From an uncultured Alphaproteobacteria bacterium (GTDB lineage Bacteria; Pseudomonadota; Alphaproteobacteria; HIMB59; GCA-002718135), in NCBI GenBank assembly GCA_902517315.1, contig CABYBP010000015.1:1-27140 (forward strand): a stretch of 27,140 nucleotides of DNA. Reading direction: 5' to 3'. A program made the position numbers and the translations under genes. Of this stretch, positions 14,342 through 22,536 are shown piece after piece. The notes beneath the pieces were generated by a model, which ran no database searches, was not told the DNA's origin, and saw nothing but the letters and a program-made list of their open reading frames with translations. Numbering within the stretch: the stretch's first letter is position 1; every line of letters starts with the position of its first letter.

Positions 14342-15078
14342 TGAATAAAATTAATTTAGAAAATAGAGTCGCAATTGTAACTGGTGGAGCACAAGGCTTT
14401 GGGTTAGCAATTACAAAAAGATTTATAGAGTCAGGTGCAAGAGTATTAATATGGGATAAAGATACAGAATATTTAAATAAAGTTGATCTAATAAATACTC
14501 AAAAAATTGAAGTTGATGTTTCAAGTTATAAAAGTGTAGAGAATGCATACGCCGAAAGTCTTAGGTATGAAGACAAAATTGATATTTTAATAAATAATGC
14601 AGGAATAGCTGGACCAAACTTTAAGACATGGGATTATCCACTTGAGGAATGGCAAAAAGTTATAGACATAGACCTAAGTGGAGTATTTTATTGCTGCAAA
14701 ACTATAGTTCCTCATTTCTTGAAAAATAATTATGGACGTATAGTTAATATTTCCTCGATAGCTGGTAAGGAAGGTAATCCTAATGCAATGCCTTATAGTG
14801 CAGCAAAAGCAGCAGTTATCGCACTTACTAAATCTTTAGGAAAAGAATTAGCAGAAAATAACATTTCAGTAAATTGTGTTACCCCTGCACCTGCTAAAAC
14901 CCGTATTTTTGATCAAATTACGCAAGAACACATTGATTATATGTTATCAAAAATTCCTAGAAACAGATTTGTTCTAGTTGAAGAATTAGCTTCTTTAGTC
15001 GCATGGATGTCTTCTGAAGAAAATTCTTACACAACAGGCTCAACTTTTGATTTGAGTGGCGGTAGAGCTACTTATTAA
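14341..15078 (+). CDS. short-chain dehydrogenase/reductase (SDR)
   Basis: 245 residues, classical SDR. The cofactor motif is T-G-G-A-Q-G-F-G (about 14-21), the N-N-A-G motif is near 88, and the catalytic Ser (NISSIAG) and Y-x-x-x-K (YSAAK) are present. The C-terminus TGSTFDLSGGRATY is typical of sugar or sugar-acid dehydrogenases and of 3-oxoacyl reductase-like members. An acidic residue after the second strand (WDKD) suggests NAD rather than NADP. It overlaps the peroxiredoxin gene by one base and its stop codon shares 4 bases with that of the convergent permease gene. With the adjacent sugar transporter, lactonase and dehydratases it is a candidate aldose or uronate dehydrogenase, by context only. 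Confidence 0.92.
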   Translation: MNKINLENRVAIVTGGAQGFGLAITKRFIESGARVLIWDKDTEYLNKVDLINTQKIEVDVSSYKSVENAYAESLRYEDKIDILINNAGIAGPNFKTWDYPLEEWQKVIDIDLSGVFYCCKTIVPHFLKNNYGRIVNISSIAGKEGNPNAMPYSAAKAAVIALTKSLGKELAENNISVNCVTPAPAKTRIFDQITQEHIDYMLSKIPRNRFVLVEELASLVAWMSSEENSYTTGSTFDLSGGRATY

Positions 15079-16052
15079 TTTTTTCTTCTTTGTATTAGAG
15101 CGTAGACAGTTACTGCTACTGTAATCATGAGTCCGTTAATAAACTTTACATAAAAACCAGATAAGCCTAAAGCAACTATTCCTGATTCTAATGATCCAAT
15201 AATTAATACTCCAATAAAAGTTCCAAAAATAGTACCTTTACCACCAAAGACTGATGTACCGCCAACAAAGACAGCTGCTAGTGTCGTTAACATTAAACCT
15301 TCACCTTGTGTAGGCCAGAAATATAACATTTCATACATTGTAAAGATTCCTGCTAAAGCAGAGAAAAATCCCAGTTGAACAAAAGCAATAATTTTTACAT
15401 TATCAACATTAATACCCATCATTTGGGCACTTGCTTTATTATCGCCTACAAAATGGATGTGATTACCAAATTTATGGTATCGATAAACCCATTGCATTAA
15501 TCCAGTTAAAACAATGAACCAAATAAATTGCATTGGAATTTTTCCAAATAATTTTTCAACAAATATCATATGATGCCATGTTCCATCTGCTACATCAACT
15601 ATTGCTATACCACTACCTTGCGAAATAACATTTACTAATCCACGCCAAAAAAATAAGGTTCCAATAGTGGCAACTATAGAAGGTATTCCTATTTTAGTAA
15701 CAAGTAGTCCATTAACTAAACCAGCAAACATTCCAAGTGATGTTGCCAATATAAAGGCAATGAAAACATTACCATCTGTTGATGTCATTACCATTCCAAA
15801 TATGAGTGAAGTTATTCCAACTATAGAGGGAAATGATAAATCTATTTCACCAAGAGTTACTACAAAGGTCGCTGATATAGCTATAATTCCAAAGAATGGC
15901 ATTGATTGCATAAAAGCTCTATAAATAGGAAATCTTGTAAATACGTGAGGAGCACCAAGAAAATAAATTAAAAAAAGTACTAATGCTATTATAGTTATAC
16001 TTATTTCAAGTTTATGTGTTTTTACAAAATAACTATTTAATATATTGCTCAT
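15075..16052 (-). CDS. sugar ABC transporter permease (CUT2/RbsC-FrcC family)
   Basis: 325 residues, about 8-10 hydrophobic helices, no signal peptide. The signature GGTSVFGGKGTIFGTFIG near residue 265 is the cytoplasmic loop motif of the RbsC/FrcC family, and FGIIAISATFVVTLGEIDLS near residue 55 is also typical. It moves a monosaccharide across the inner membrane with the ATPase at 16053 and the binding protein at 16870. The start codon directly follows the ATPase stop codon (TAAATG), so the two are coupled. The stop overlaps that of the convergent SDR gene. Confidence 0.94.
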   Translation of the reverse strand: MSNILNSYFVKTHKLEISITIIALVLFLIYFLGAPHVFTRFPIYRAFMQSMPFFGIIAISATFVVTLGEIDLSFPSIVGITSLIFGMVMTSTDGNVFIAFILATSLGMFAGLVNGLLVTKIGIPSIVATIGTLFFWRGLVNVISQGSGIAIVDVADGTWHHMIFVEKLFGKIPMQFIWFIVLTGLMQWVYRYHKFGNHIHFVGDNKASAQMMGINVDNVKIIAFVQLGFFSALAGIFTMYEMLYFWPTQGEGLMLTTLAAVFVGGTSVFGGKGTIFGTFIGVLIIGSLESGIVALGLSGFYVKFINGLMITVAVTVYALIQRRKN

Positions 16053-16820
16053 TTACTCGTCCACTTTAATTTTTCCAGATTCATGTAGTTGTATCATTCT
16101 TTGTACAAGCTCTTCTCTAGAGATATCTTCTTTATTAAATTCTCCAACAACTTCACCTCTATCTAAAATAATAAATCTATCTGCCGCACCATAGACATGA
16201 ATGATATTATGATCGATAAAAATTGCTGATTTATTTTCTTTTTTTAAACCTTTAACAAAATTGAGAACTTTTTCTGTTTCTTGTATTGATAAACCCATAG
16301 TTGGCTCGTCTAATACAATCAAATCTGAATTAAAATATAATGATCTACCAAAAGCAACACCTTGTTTTTCTCCCCCGGATAATCCCATTACTTGAGAGTC
16401 AACGGTTATAGCTTTTGAAGTAAAACCTATGTAATCACGCAGGATTTTCTCTGCTTCTTTTCTCTGCTTTTTTATATCTAAAAAGCCAAATGAGTTTGTA
16501 ATTTCTCTTCCAGCAAATATGTTTCTAAATAATTCTTGTTGGTCACATAATGCTCTTTCTTGATAAACTGCTTCAATTCCCATTTTTCTTGATTGAGCAA
16601 CCGATTTAATTTGCACTTCTTCATTTTTAAAAAATACTTTTCCTGAGTTTGGACTATGCACTCCAGTTATAACTTTTATAAGTGTTGATTTTCCAGCTCC
16701 ATTATCACCTATTAAAGCAACTACTTCACCTTTATTTATTTTAATATTTACATCTTTTAAAACTTTTACATTTCCAAAGTTTTTATAAATATTTTCTAAT
16801 TTTAAAAGTTCTTCTGCCAT
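16053..16820 (-). CDS. sugar ABC transporter ATP-binding protein (single-domain, FrcA-like)
   Basis: 255 residues with one ABC domain. Walker A G-D-N-G-A-G-K-S-T is at 38-46, the signature LSGGEKQ near 148, Walker B LIVLDEPTMGLS near 170, then the switch histidine in FIDHNI. CUT2 transporters often have a double-length RbsA ATPase; the half-length form here resembles FrcA of the rhizobial fructose system. Two copies would pair with a permease dimer. The gene has no ribosome site: its ATG directly follows a T7 run of a terminator-like hairpin (16821-16856). It is translated in the order binding protein, ATPase, permease. Confidence 0.94.
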   Translation of the reverse strand: MAEELLKLENIYKNFGNVKVLKDVNIKINKGEVVALIGDNGAGKSTLIKVITGVHSPNSGKVFFKNEEVQIKSVAQSRKMGIEAVYQERALCDQQELFRNIFAGREITNSFGFLDIKKQRKEAEKILRDYIGFTSKAITVDSQVMGLSGGEKQGVAFGRSLYFNSDLIVLDEPTMGLSIQETEKVLNFVKGLKKENKSAIFIDHNIIHVYGAADRFIILDRGEVVGEFNKEDISREELVQRMIQLHESGKIKVDE

Positions 16821-16856
16821 AAAAAAATAAACCTGCCTTATAAAATAAGGCAGGTT
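16821..16856 (-). terminator. intrinsic terminator/attenuator between binding-protein and ATPase genes
   Basis: On the minus strand AACCTGCCTTA pairs perfectly with TAAGGCAGGTT (plus positions 16846-16856 with 16830-16840), loop of 5, followed by TATTTTTTT. This is a textbook intrinsic terminator shape. Because the next gene of the operon starts at the end of the T-run, it most likely trims transcription so that the periplasmic binding protein is made in excess. Confidence 0.85.
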
Positions 16857-16869
16857 ATAATATTTTAAT

Positions 16870-17850
16870 TTATCTGATCTGTACCGCTGCTAATGGAGCA
16901 ACAGCTTCCACGTTATCAGCTGTAACAAATGCAGCACCAGTATCCATTGCTAATCCAGCCATTCCATACTTTGTACTTAGGAATAATTGAATAATTGGCA
17001 TATAACCTTGAATAAATGGTTGTTGATCAATTACTACATCAATGTAACCAGAATTTATTCCATCAACAATTGGAGCTGATAAGTCAAATCCAGCACCACA
17101 GACTTCTTCTGTACCATGACCTGCAGCTTTCATGTAAGTAGGTAAACTTGCAGTCAATCCACCATGATCAGTAATTGCCATTTTAATATCAGGATTCGCA
17201 CTGTAAGTTGCAACATACATAGGAGTTCCCTGAGATGCATCAGAGTTTACATTATCAGGTATTTCTTGATATACAACTTCTACACCAGCTGCTTCAACAC
17301 CAGCGATTGCACCTTTAGTTCTTTCACCTCTATTTGGCATACTTGCGAGACCCCAAATAAACGCTTTATCTCCAGCTTGTAGTCCACAGACATCAACAGC
17401 TTTTTTACCTAGATTAAATCCAGCATCAAAAAGATCTGCGCCTGCGTAACCAAAACCTTCAGTTTTAAATTCAGATTCAAGATCAGGAAGAGGAGTGTTC
17501 ATTGTTGTAATAACAATTCCCATTTCTCTTGCTTCTTGAATAATAGGTCTCATTGCTGCATCACCTGGAAAACCATAAATTGCAATTCCATCTGGCTGTA
17601 ATGCAACAGCTTCTTTGAATTGCTTAATCATGATTTCTGAATTCCATTGTGACCAATAATAGTCTACATCGCAACCAGTGTGCTCTGCTGCAGCTACTGC
17701 ACCATTGTAAACGATTGTTCCAAATGGACCACCTTCAGGGCCACCTGGGAAAAAGATAAATTTCTTGTCACAGCTATAATCATTTTTTGCTACTGCTGAA
17801 GTAGATACAAAAGCAAAGAATAGAGCAATGACGGCAAAGATTTTTTTCAT
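16870..17850 (-). CDS. periplasmic sugar-binding protein of ABC transporter (RbsB/FrcB-like)
   Basis: 326 residues. A clear signal peptide (MKKIFAVIALFFAFVSTSAVA, cleavage before KND) sends it to the periplasm. The remainder is a periplasmic-binding-protein domain of the RbsB/LacI type, with GIAIYGFPGDAAMRPIIQEAREMGI and GFGYAGADLFDAG segments. Three cysteines (about C27, C60 and C155 region) might form a disulfide. A strong ribosome site (GGAGG, plus positions 17856-17860) sits 5 bases before ATG, the strongest of this operon. It fixes the substrate of the importer, which cannot be named. A monosaccharide or cyclic polyol such as inositol fits the family. Confidence 0.94.
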   Translation of the reverse strand: MKKIFAVIALFFAFVSTSAVAKNDYSCDKKFIFFPGGPEGGPFGTIVYNGAVAAAEHTGCDVDYYWSQWNSEIMIKQFKEAVALQPDGIAIYGFPGDAAMRPIIQEAREMGIVITTMNTPLPDLESEFKTEGFGYAGADLFDAGFNLGKKAVDVCGLQAGDKAFIWGLASMPNRGERTKGAIAGVEAAGVEVVYQEIPDNVNSDASQGTPMYVATYSANPDIKMAITDHGGLTASLPTYMKAAGHGTEEVCGAGFDLSAPIVDGINSGYIDVVIDQQPFIQGYMPIIQLFLSTKYGMAGLAMDTGAAFVTADNVEAVAPLAAVQIR

Positions 17851-18039
17851 AATTCCTCCGATTAATTTATGATTTATTTTATAAGTGAATAAAACAATAA
17901 TACAATTAAATTAAAGTATTAAGAACTCATTAATGCTTAAATTCCATAACTTTAAGATAGATAAAATGGTCGCACTTAATCAGTAATTTAACTTAATTTT
18001 TATATTTATAAGATTGTCAAAAAGTGATATTTTTCAAAA
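17851..18039. other. divergent intergenic region between transporter and oxygenase operons
   Basis: 189 AT-rich bases containing the start regions of two divergent operons. No reliable -35/-10 pair or palindromic operator stands out, and no conserved RNA structure is recognised. The minus-strand gene has a strong ribosome site, the plus-strand gene none. A shared regulator acting here would link transport with the oxygenase cluster, but this is not shown. Confidence 0.4.
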
Positions 18040-19026
18040 ATGGATGTTAATTTAGGTAAATGGTATCGAGCTAAAATAGATAAAAAAGAGTTTAAACAAT
18101 TATGTATGAAATCTGATTGGCAGGGTTTTAAGCACATGATTATTTTTTTCTCGTCCCTTATTCTTTTTGGCTACTTAGCTTATATTACTTGGGGAACTTG
18201 GTGGTCTCTATTATTTTTTATAATATACGGTAATATTTGGGGATGCAGTGACGCCATTTGGCATGAAACTGGTCATAGAACAGCATTTAAATCTAAATTC
18301 TGGAATGACTTCTTTTATTACATCGCAAGTTTTATGGATAATTTTGAACCCATCAGATGGAGATATTCTCATTATCATCATCATACTTATACTCAATTTA
18401 ACGATCCTGTAGATTTTGAAATACATGTAAAAAAACCAACAGATTTAATTGTGTTTTTTTCTCATTATATTCCTTTCTCTGGTTTTCTTTTCTTTAAAAA
18501 TTCTCTTCAATGGGAAACTATAAAACATGCATTTGGTGTGATTACAGATGTAATGAAAGTTTGTATTCCTGAAAATGAAAGATGGAAATGTAGATTATCT
18601 GCTTGGAGTCATCTCTCTATTTGGATCATAAGTATTGCTTCTTCAGTATACTTTCAAAGCTGGCTTCCAGTTCTATATGTTTTATTACCTAATTTTTATG
18701 GAAAGACCCTTGTTATGCTTATGGGCCTTACTCAGCACGCAGGACTAAGAGAAGATAAAAGAGATCACAGATATACAACTAGAACAGTATATTTAAACCC
18801 AGTTTTAAGTTTTTTATATTGGCATATGGAATATCATGTTGAGCATCATATGTTCCCTCAAGTTCCCTCACATAATCTGCCTAAACTTCATGCTATGATT
18901 AAAGATCAATTACCACCTGCAAGAAAAGGTCTCTTAGGGGCTTATAGGGAAATTATTCCCGCACTCATCAAACAAGCAAAAAATCCAGACTATCAAATTC
19001 CATTATCTGTTCCAAGTAACGCCTAA
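18040..19026 (+). CDS. fatty-acid-desaturase-fold membrane di-iron enzyme, copy 1 (MocD/alkane hydroxylase-like)
   Basis: 328 residues with the three histidine boxes of membrane di-iron enzymes: H75-E-T-G-H79, H111-Y-H-H-H115 and H266-V-E-H-H270. A further histidine is in LTQHAGL. Four or so hydrophobic helices lie between boxes 1 and 3. Despite the Pfam-style name, members next to dedicated ferredoxins and reductases often hydroxylate or demethylate small molecules (MocD of rhizobia) rather than desaturate lipids. The reductase gene follows 5 bases later and the Rieske gene follows that, so it has its own electron chain. It is a paralogue of the protein at 21482. No ribosome site is evident. 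The substrate is unknown. Confidence 0.88.
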   Translation: MDVNLGKWYRAKIDKKEFKQLCMKSDWQGFKHMIIFFSSLILFGYLAYITWGTWWSLLFFIIYGNIWGCSDAIWHETGHRTAFKSKFWNDFFYYIASFMDNFEPIRWRYSHYHHHTYTQFNDPVDFEIHVKKPTDLIVFFSHYIPFSGFLFFKNSLQWETIKHAFGVITDVMKVCIPENERWKCRLSAWSHLSIWIISIASSVYFQSWLPVLYVLLPNFYGKTLVMLMGLTQHAGLREDKRDHRYTTRTVYLNPVLSFLYWHMEYHVEHHMFPQVPSHNLPKLHAMIKDQLPPARKGLLGAYREIIPALIKQAKNPDYQIPLSVPSNA

Positions 19027-19031
19027 ACTAA

Positions 19032-20261
19032 GTGAATAAAAACTTCATAATTTTAGGTGGTGGTCAAGCTGCAATATATGCTGCTAGAGAGATTAGAAAA
19101 AATGATAAAGAATCAAATATTAAAATTTTAAGTGAAGAAAATTTCTTACCTTATGAAAGACCTCCTTTATCTAAAGATTTTTTATTGAATAAAAAAAACC
19201 AAGAAGATCTTTTTTTTCATTCTAGCGATGTACTAAAAAATGAAAATATAGATTTTGAAAACATATCAATTAATAAAGTTGACTTTGAAAATAAAAAACT
19301 TTTTACAAAAAATGATGATTTTTACTCTTATGATAGTTTACTTATTTCAACAGGTTCTGAAAACAAAAAACTTAGTCTAGATAATAATTTAAACGATGAT
19401 ATTTATTATCTAAGAAATTTAGAAGAAGCGAAAACTATTAAGGAAAAAGTTTCAAATAAAAATAAAATAACTATTATTGGTGGCGGTTTCATTGGTTTAG
19501 AAATTGCTTCATCTTTATCTCAGCTTCAAAAGAAAGTAACTGTTATTGAAATTGGTAGTCAACTTATGGGGAGAATTATACCTAAACAAATTGCTGACCT
19601 TGTTCAAAAAACTCATATTGAATATGGAAATGAAATAATATTAAATAAACAGATAGATAAGATAATTAAAAAAAATGGCATTTATGAAATTTTACTAAAT
19701 GATAATTCTTTAATAGAAACAGATTTTCTAATTGCAGGCATAGGATCAGCTCCGTCAGTAAAGTTATTTGAAAATACAAATTTAAAACTTGATAATGGTA
19801 TCGTAACTAATGAATTTTGTGAAACTTCCATTAAAGATGTTTATGCAGCTGGTGATGTATCTAATTTTTATCATCCATTATATGAAAGAACCATAAGACT
19901 AGAGTCTTATCAACATGCACAAAATCATGGAATATGTGCTGGGAAAAATATTGCTGGAGTAAAAACAGAATACACTTCAATTCCTTGGATGTGGTCTGAT
20001 CAATTTAATTTGAATCTTCAATTGACTGGAATTTGTGATGATTATGATGAAATCATTGAAAGAGGTAATGATATTAATAATGGTGTAATTTATTTTTTTC
20101 TAAAAAATAAAAATATAAGGGGAGCTTGTGGTCTAGGAATCGCAGGAAAAGTTGGTCGTGACATTAGAATAACCTCTAAATTAACTGAGAAAAATATCAT
20201 TGTAGATAAACAAATTCTTGCTGATCAAAATCAAAAATTAAATAAACTTATACAAAAATAA
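19032..20261 (+). CDS. FAD-dependent ferredoxin reductase (MocF/rhodocoxin reductase-like)
   Basis: 409 residues, starting with GTG. Two dinucleotide-binding motifs are present: an FAD motif (GGGQAAIYAAREI) at the N-terminus and an NAD motif (IIGGGFIGLEIASSL) near residue 155. YAAGDVSNF near residue 275 is the FAD ribityl motif, and the C-terminal reductase domain carries WSDQFNLNLQ. This class passes electrons from NAD(P)H to a [2Fe-2S] ferredoxin. The Rieske ferredoxin 52 bases downstream is the obvious acceptor and the desaturase-fold proteins the final acceptors. It is 5 bases after the first desaturase gene. Confidence 0.93.
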   Translation: MNKNFIILGGGQAAIYAAREIRKNDKESNIKILSEENFLPYERPPLSKDFLLNKKNQEDLFFHSSDVLKNENIDFENISINKVDFENKKLFTKNDDFYSYDSLLISTGSENKKLSLDNNLNDDIYYLRNLEEAKTIKEKVSNKNKITIIGGGFIGLEIASSLSQLQKKVTVIEIGSQLMGRIIPKQIADLVQKTHIEYGNEIILNKQIDKIIKKNGIYEILLNDNSLIETDFLIAGIGSAPSVKLFENTNLKLDNGIVTNEFCETSIKDVYAAGDVSNFYHPLYERTIRLESYQHAQNHGICAGKNIAGVKTEYTSIPWMWSDQFNLNLQLTGICDDYDEIIERGNDINNGVIYFFLKNKNIRGACGLGIAGKVGRDIRITSKLTEKNIIVDKQILADQNQKLNKLIQK

Positions 20262-20313
20262 TAATTTAATTATTTTGTATTTATTTTCATAAAATAGATA
20301 TTATATATAAATC

Positions 20314-20631
20314 ATGTCTGAAGAAAATTGGATTGAAGTAGGGTCTACAGATAATATTGAAGAAGAGGATCTCATAAGATTTGATCATCAAGATAAAACA
20401 TTTTGTGTGTATAGGTTGACAGATGGTTTTTATGCTACTGATGGAATTTGTACACACGAGGATGTACACCTTGAAGATGGCTTGGTTATGGATGATGAAA
20501 TTGAATGTCCAATGCACCAAGGAATTTTTAATATTAAATCTGGAGAAGCTTTAAGCCCTCCAGCTTGTGAGGATTTAAAAACATATCCAGTTAAAGTTGA
20601 TAATGACAAAATTTTCATTAAGATAGATTAA
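20314..20631 (+). CDS. Rieske [2Fe-2S] ferredoxin (MocE-type)
   Basis: 105 residues. The Rieske ligands are C46-x-H48 and C65-x-x-H68. No signal peptide or transmembrane anchor, so it is a soluble cytosolic electron carrier rather than part of a bc1 complex, and it has no oxygenase domain fused. The family is the short MocE-like group found next to desaturase-fold oxygenases. It links the FAD reductase to the di-iron enzymes on either side. A 52-base AT-rich gap precedes it (a TATATAA stretch at 20305-20311 may be a local promoter element). Confidence 0.94.
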   Translation: MSEENWIEVGSTDNIEEEDLIRFDHQDKTFCVYRLTDGFYATDGICTHEDVHLEDGLVMDDEIECPMHQGIFNIKSGEALSPPACEDLKTYPVKVDNDKIFIKID

Positions 20632-20650
20632 ATATTTTTTTGGAGATTTT

Positions 20651-21478
20651 ATGAGCAGAAAAAAACTTACAGTTTACGATTATTTGCAATGCAAAGGAAA
20701 AAGACAACTTAGTGTTATGTTTGTTCATAATGCTGATGAAGCTGCAGCAGCTGAAGAGGCAGGCATTGACATGATTTGTACTTCTCATGATGCTCCACAA
20801 TTTGGTATTTACAATTCTTTTGATGAACTTAAGCGAATACGCGAGGCTGCACCAACTTGCTTTATGCAATCCGGAGGTGCAGTAAGAGTAGCTTCTGAGT
20901 ATGAAGCAATGAAACTTTCACATAAGTATTTAGACATTGGCGCAGATGTTATCTATGGCGGTAATTGGAGTTACAAATGGATTAGAGCATTAAGAGATGA
21001 GTATGTTCCAATTAACAGTCATGTTGGATTAGTTCCAGGAAATGCTACTTGGATTGGAGGATTTGTAGCACAAGGTAAAACTGCAGATAAAGCGATTAGA
21101 ATTTTAGAACACACTCTTGAGTTACAAGAAGTAGGAGCTATTGGAGTTGAACTAGAAGTAGTTCCACCAAAAGTTGCAGAAGTTATTACAAAAAAAGTTG
21201 ATATCATGACTCTATCAATGGGAAGTGGTTCTGGATGTGATGGGCAATATTTATTTGCTAACGATGTACTCGGATATACCCAAGGAAAAATTCCAAGACA
21301 TGCACGTATTTATAGAGACTTCAAAAAGGAATTTGCAAAATTACAAGCTGAAAGAATAAGTGCATTTAAAGAATTTCACGATGATACAGTAAATAAAAAA
21401 TTTAATGATCCTAAAATCACAGTTAATATTGAAGAAGGTGAATTTGAAAAATTTTTGAAGCTTTCAGAAAAATTTTAA
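20651..21478 (+). CDS. PanB-like (ketopantoate hydroxymethyltransferase/PEP mutase superfamily) protein lacking usual metal ligands
   Basis: 275 residues with the PanB pattern: SHVGLVPGNATWIGGFVAQGK, then VELEVVP with the catalytic-position glutamate E169, then MGSGSGCDGQYLFANDVLGYTQGKIPRHAR. The first metal ligand position is kept (D47 in TSHD), but those matching Asp84 and Glu114 of E. coli PanB appear to be G75 (in MQSGGA) and Y102 (in VIYGGNW). So true ketopantoate synthesis is unlikely. The TIM-barrel superfamily also includes PEP mutases and C-C lyases. A ribosome site (GGAG, 20642-20645) is present. It sits between Rieske and second-desaturase genes, 19 and 3 bases from its neighbours, so it works in the oxygenase pathway, possibly on its product. 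Confidence 0.8.
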   Translation: MSRKKLTVYDYLQCKGKRQLSVMFVHNADEAAAAEEAGIDMICTSHDAPQFGIYNSFDELKRIREAAPTCFMQSGGAVRVASEYEAMKLSHKYLDIGADVIYGGNWSYKWIRALRDEYVPINSHVGLVPGNATWIGGFVAQGKTADKAIRILEHTLELQEVGAIGVELEVVPPKVAEVITKKVDIMTLSMGSGSGCDGQYLFANDVLGYTQGKIPRHARIYRDFKKEFAKLQAERISAFKEFHDDTVNKKFNDPKITVNIEEGEFEKFLKLSEKF

Positions 21479-21481
21479 TTA

Positions 21482-22498
21482 ATGTTTGCGGGCGAAGTTG
21501 ATTTAAACACTTGGTATAAACCAAAAATAGATAAGAAAACTTTAAAGGAACTTTCTAAAAGATCCGATATTAAAGGTTTGTTAGATATATCCGTATTTGT
21601 TGTTGCCCTAATATTAAGTGGATATCTGTGTATTCTAAGTTGGGGTACTTTATGGTCAATACCTGCTCTTTTGCTTTATGGAAATATTTTCTATTGTAAA
21701 ATCATAAGCATTCAACATGAAACAAATCACGAAACATATTTTAAAACAAGAGCATTAAATAAATTTTTTTATCATATAACTTCTTTACTCGGTGGTTTTG
21801 AAGCAGTTAGATGGAAGTGGAGTCATTTTCATCACCATACTTACACTATATTTACACACGAGGAGGTATACGATTACGAAAATAATAGTCCGAAACCAAC
21901 AGAACCTGTTAGATTTCTTTTAAATTTTTTACCTCTTGGCCCAATAATTAATATTCAAAAAATAAGACATTTTACACATTTTGAAATTATTAAACATTCA
22001 TTTGGGATAATCACTCCTGTTGTAAAAGTTACAGTGCCTGAAAAGGAGATAAAAAAAATTATTAATAGTTCAAGATTATATTTAAGTTTTTGGTTGCTTG
22101 TTATTTTATCTTCAGTTTTGTTACAATCATGGCTACCAATAATAATGATAATTTTTCCCCCATTTTATGGTAATACTATTTTAATGATATGCGGCATGAC
22201 TCAACATGCTGGACTAGCTGATAATATTAAAGATCATAGAAAAAGTACAAGAACTGTAATTATGAATCCCTTTTTTAGTTTTTTGTATTCAAATATGGAG
22301 TATCATATTGAGCACCACATTTTCCCAAAAATCCCATGCCATAATCTAAAAAAATTTCATAAAGTAGTTAAAAATCAAATGCCAGAACCTCATCAAGGTA
22401 TTATTTCTGCTTATATATCAATAATCCCAGCAATATTTAAGCAATCTAAAGATAAAAATTATTTTATTGATGTGAAGGTCCCAGATACGACAATTTAG
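21482..22498 (+). CDS. fatty-acid-desaturase-fold membrane di-iron enzyme, copy 2
   Basis: 338 residues, clearly a paralogue of the protein at 18040. Similarity begins at the N-terminus (VDLNTWYKPKIDKK against VNLGKWYRAKIDKK) and runs to the end. The histidine boxes are H79-E-T-N-H83, H115-F-H-H-H119 and H275-I-E-H-H279, so both copies should bind iron. A short insertion after box 2 (around VYDYENNSPKPTEP) differs from copy 1. It starts 3 bases after the PanB-like stop, so it is cotranscribed. Two such enzymes sharing one reductase/ferredoxin pair suggests successive oxidations or a heteromeric enzyme. A T9 run follows the stop without a hairpin. Confidence 0.87.
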   Translation: MFAGEVDLNTWYKPKIDKKTLKELSKRSDIKGLLDISVFVVALILSGYLCILSWGTLWSIPALLLYGNIFYCKIISIQHETNHETYFKTRALNKFFYHITSLLGGFEAVRWKWSHFHHHTYTIFTHEEVYDYENNSPKPTEPVRFLLNFLPLGPIINIQKIRHFTHFEIIKHSFGIITPVVKVTVPEKEIKKIINSSRLYLSFWLLVILSSVLLQSWLPIIMIIFPPFYGNTILMICGMTQHAGLADNIKDHRKSTRTVIMNPFFSFLYSNMEYHIEHHIFPKIPCHNLKKFHKVVKNQMPEPHQGIISAYISIIPAIFKQSKDKNYFIDVKVPDTTI

Positions 22499-22536
22499 TC
22501 TCTTTTTTTTTATTCAAAATATACTATAAATACATC

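Noticed and set aside
15667..15924. 85-codon plus-strand ORF inside the permease gene
   Set aside because: It is the antisense of hydrophobic permease helices, low in complexity and without a ribosome site.
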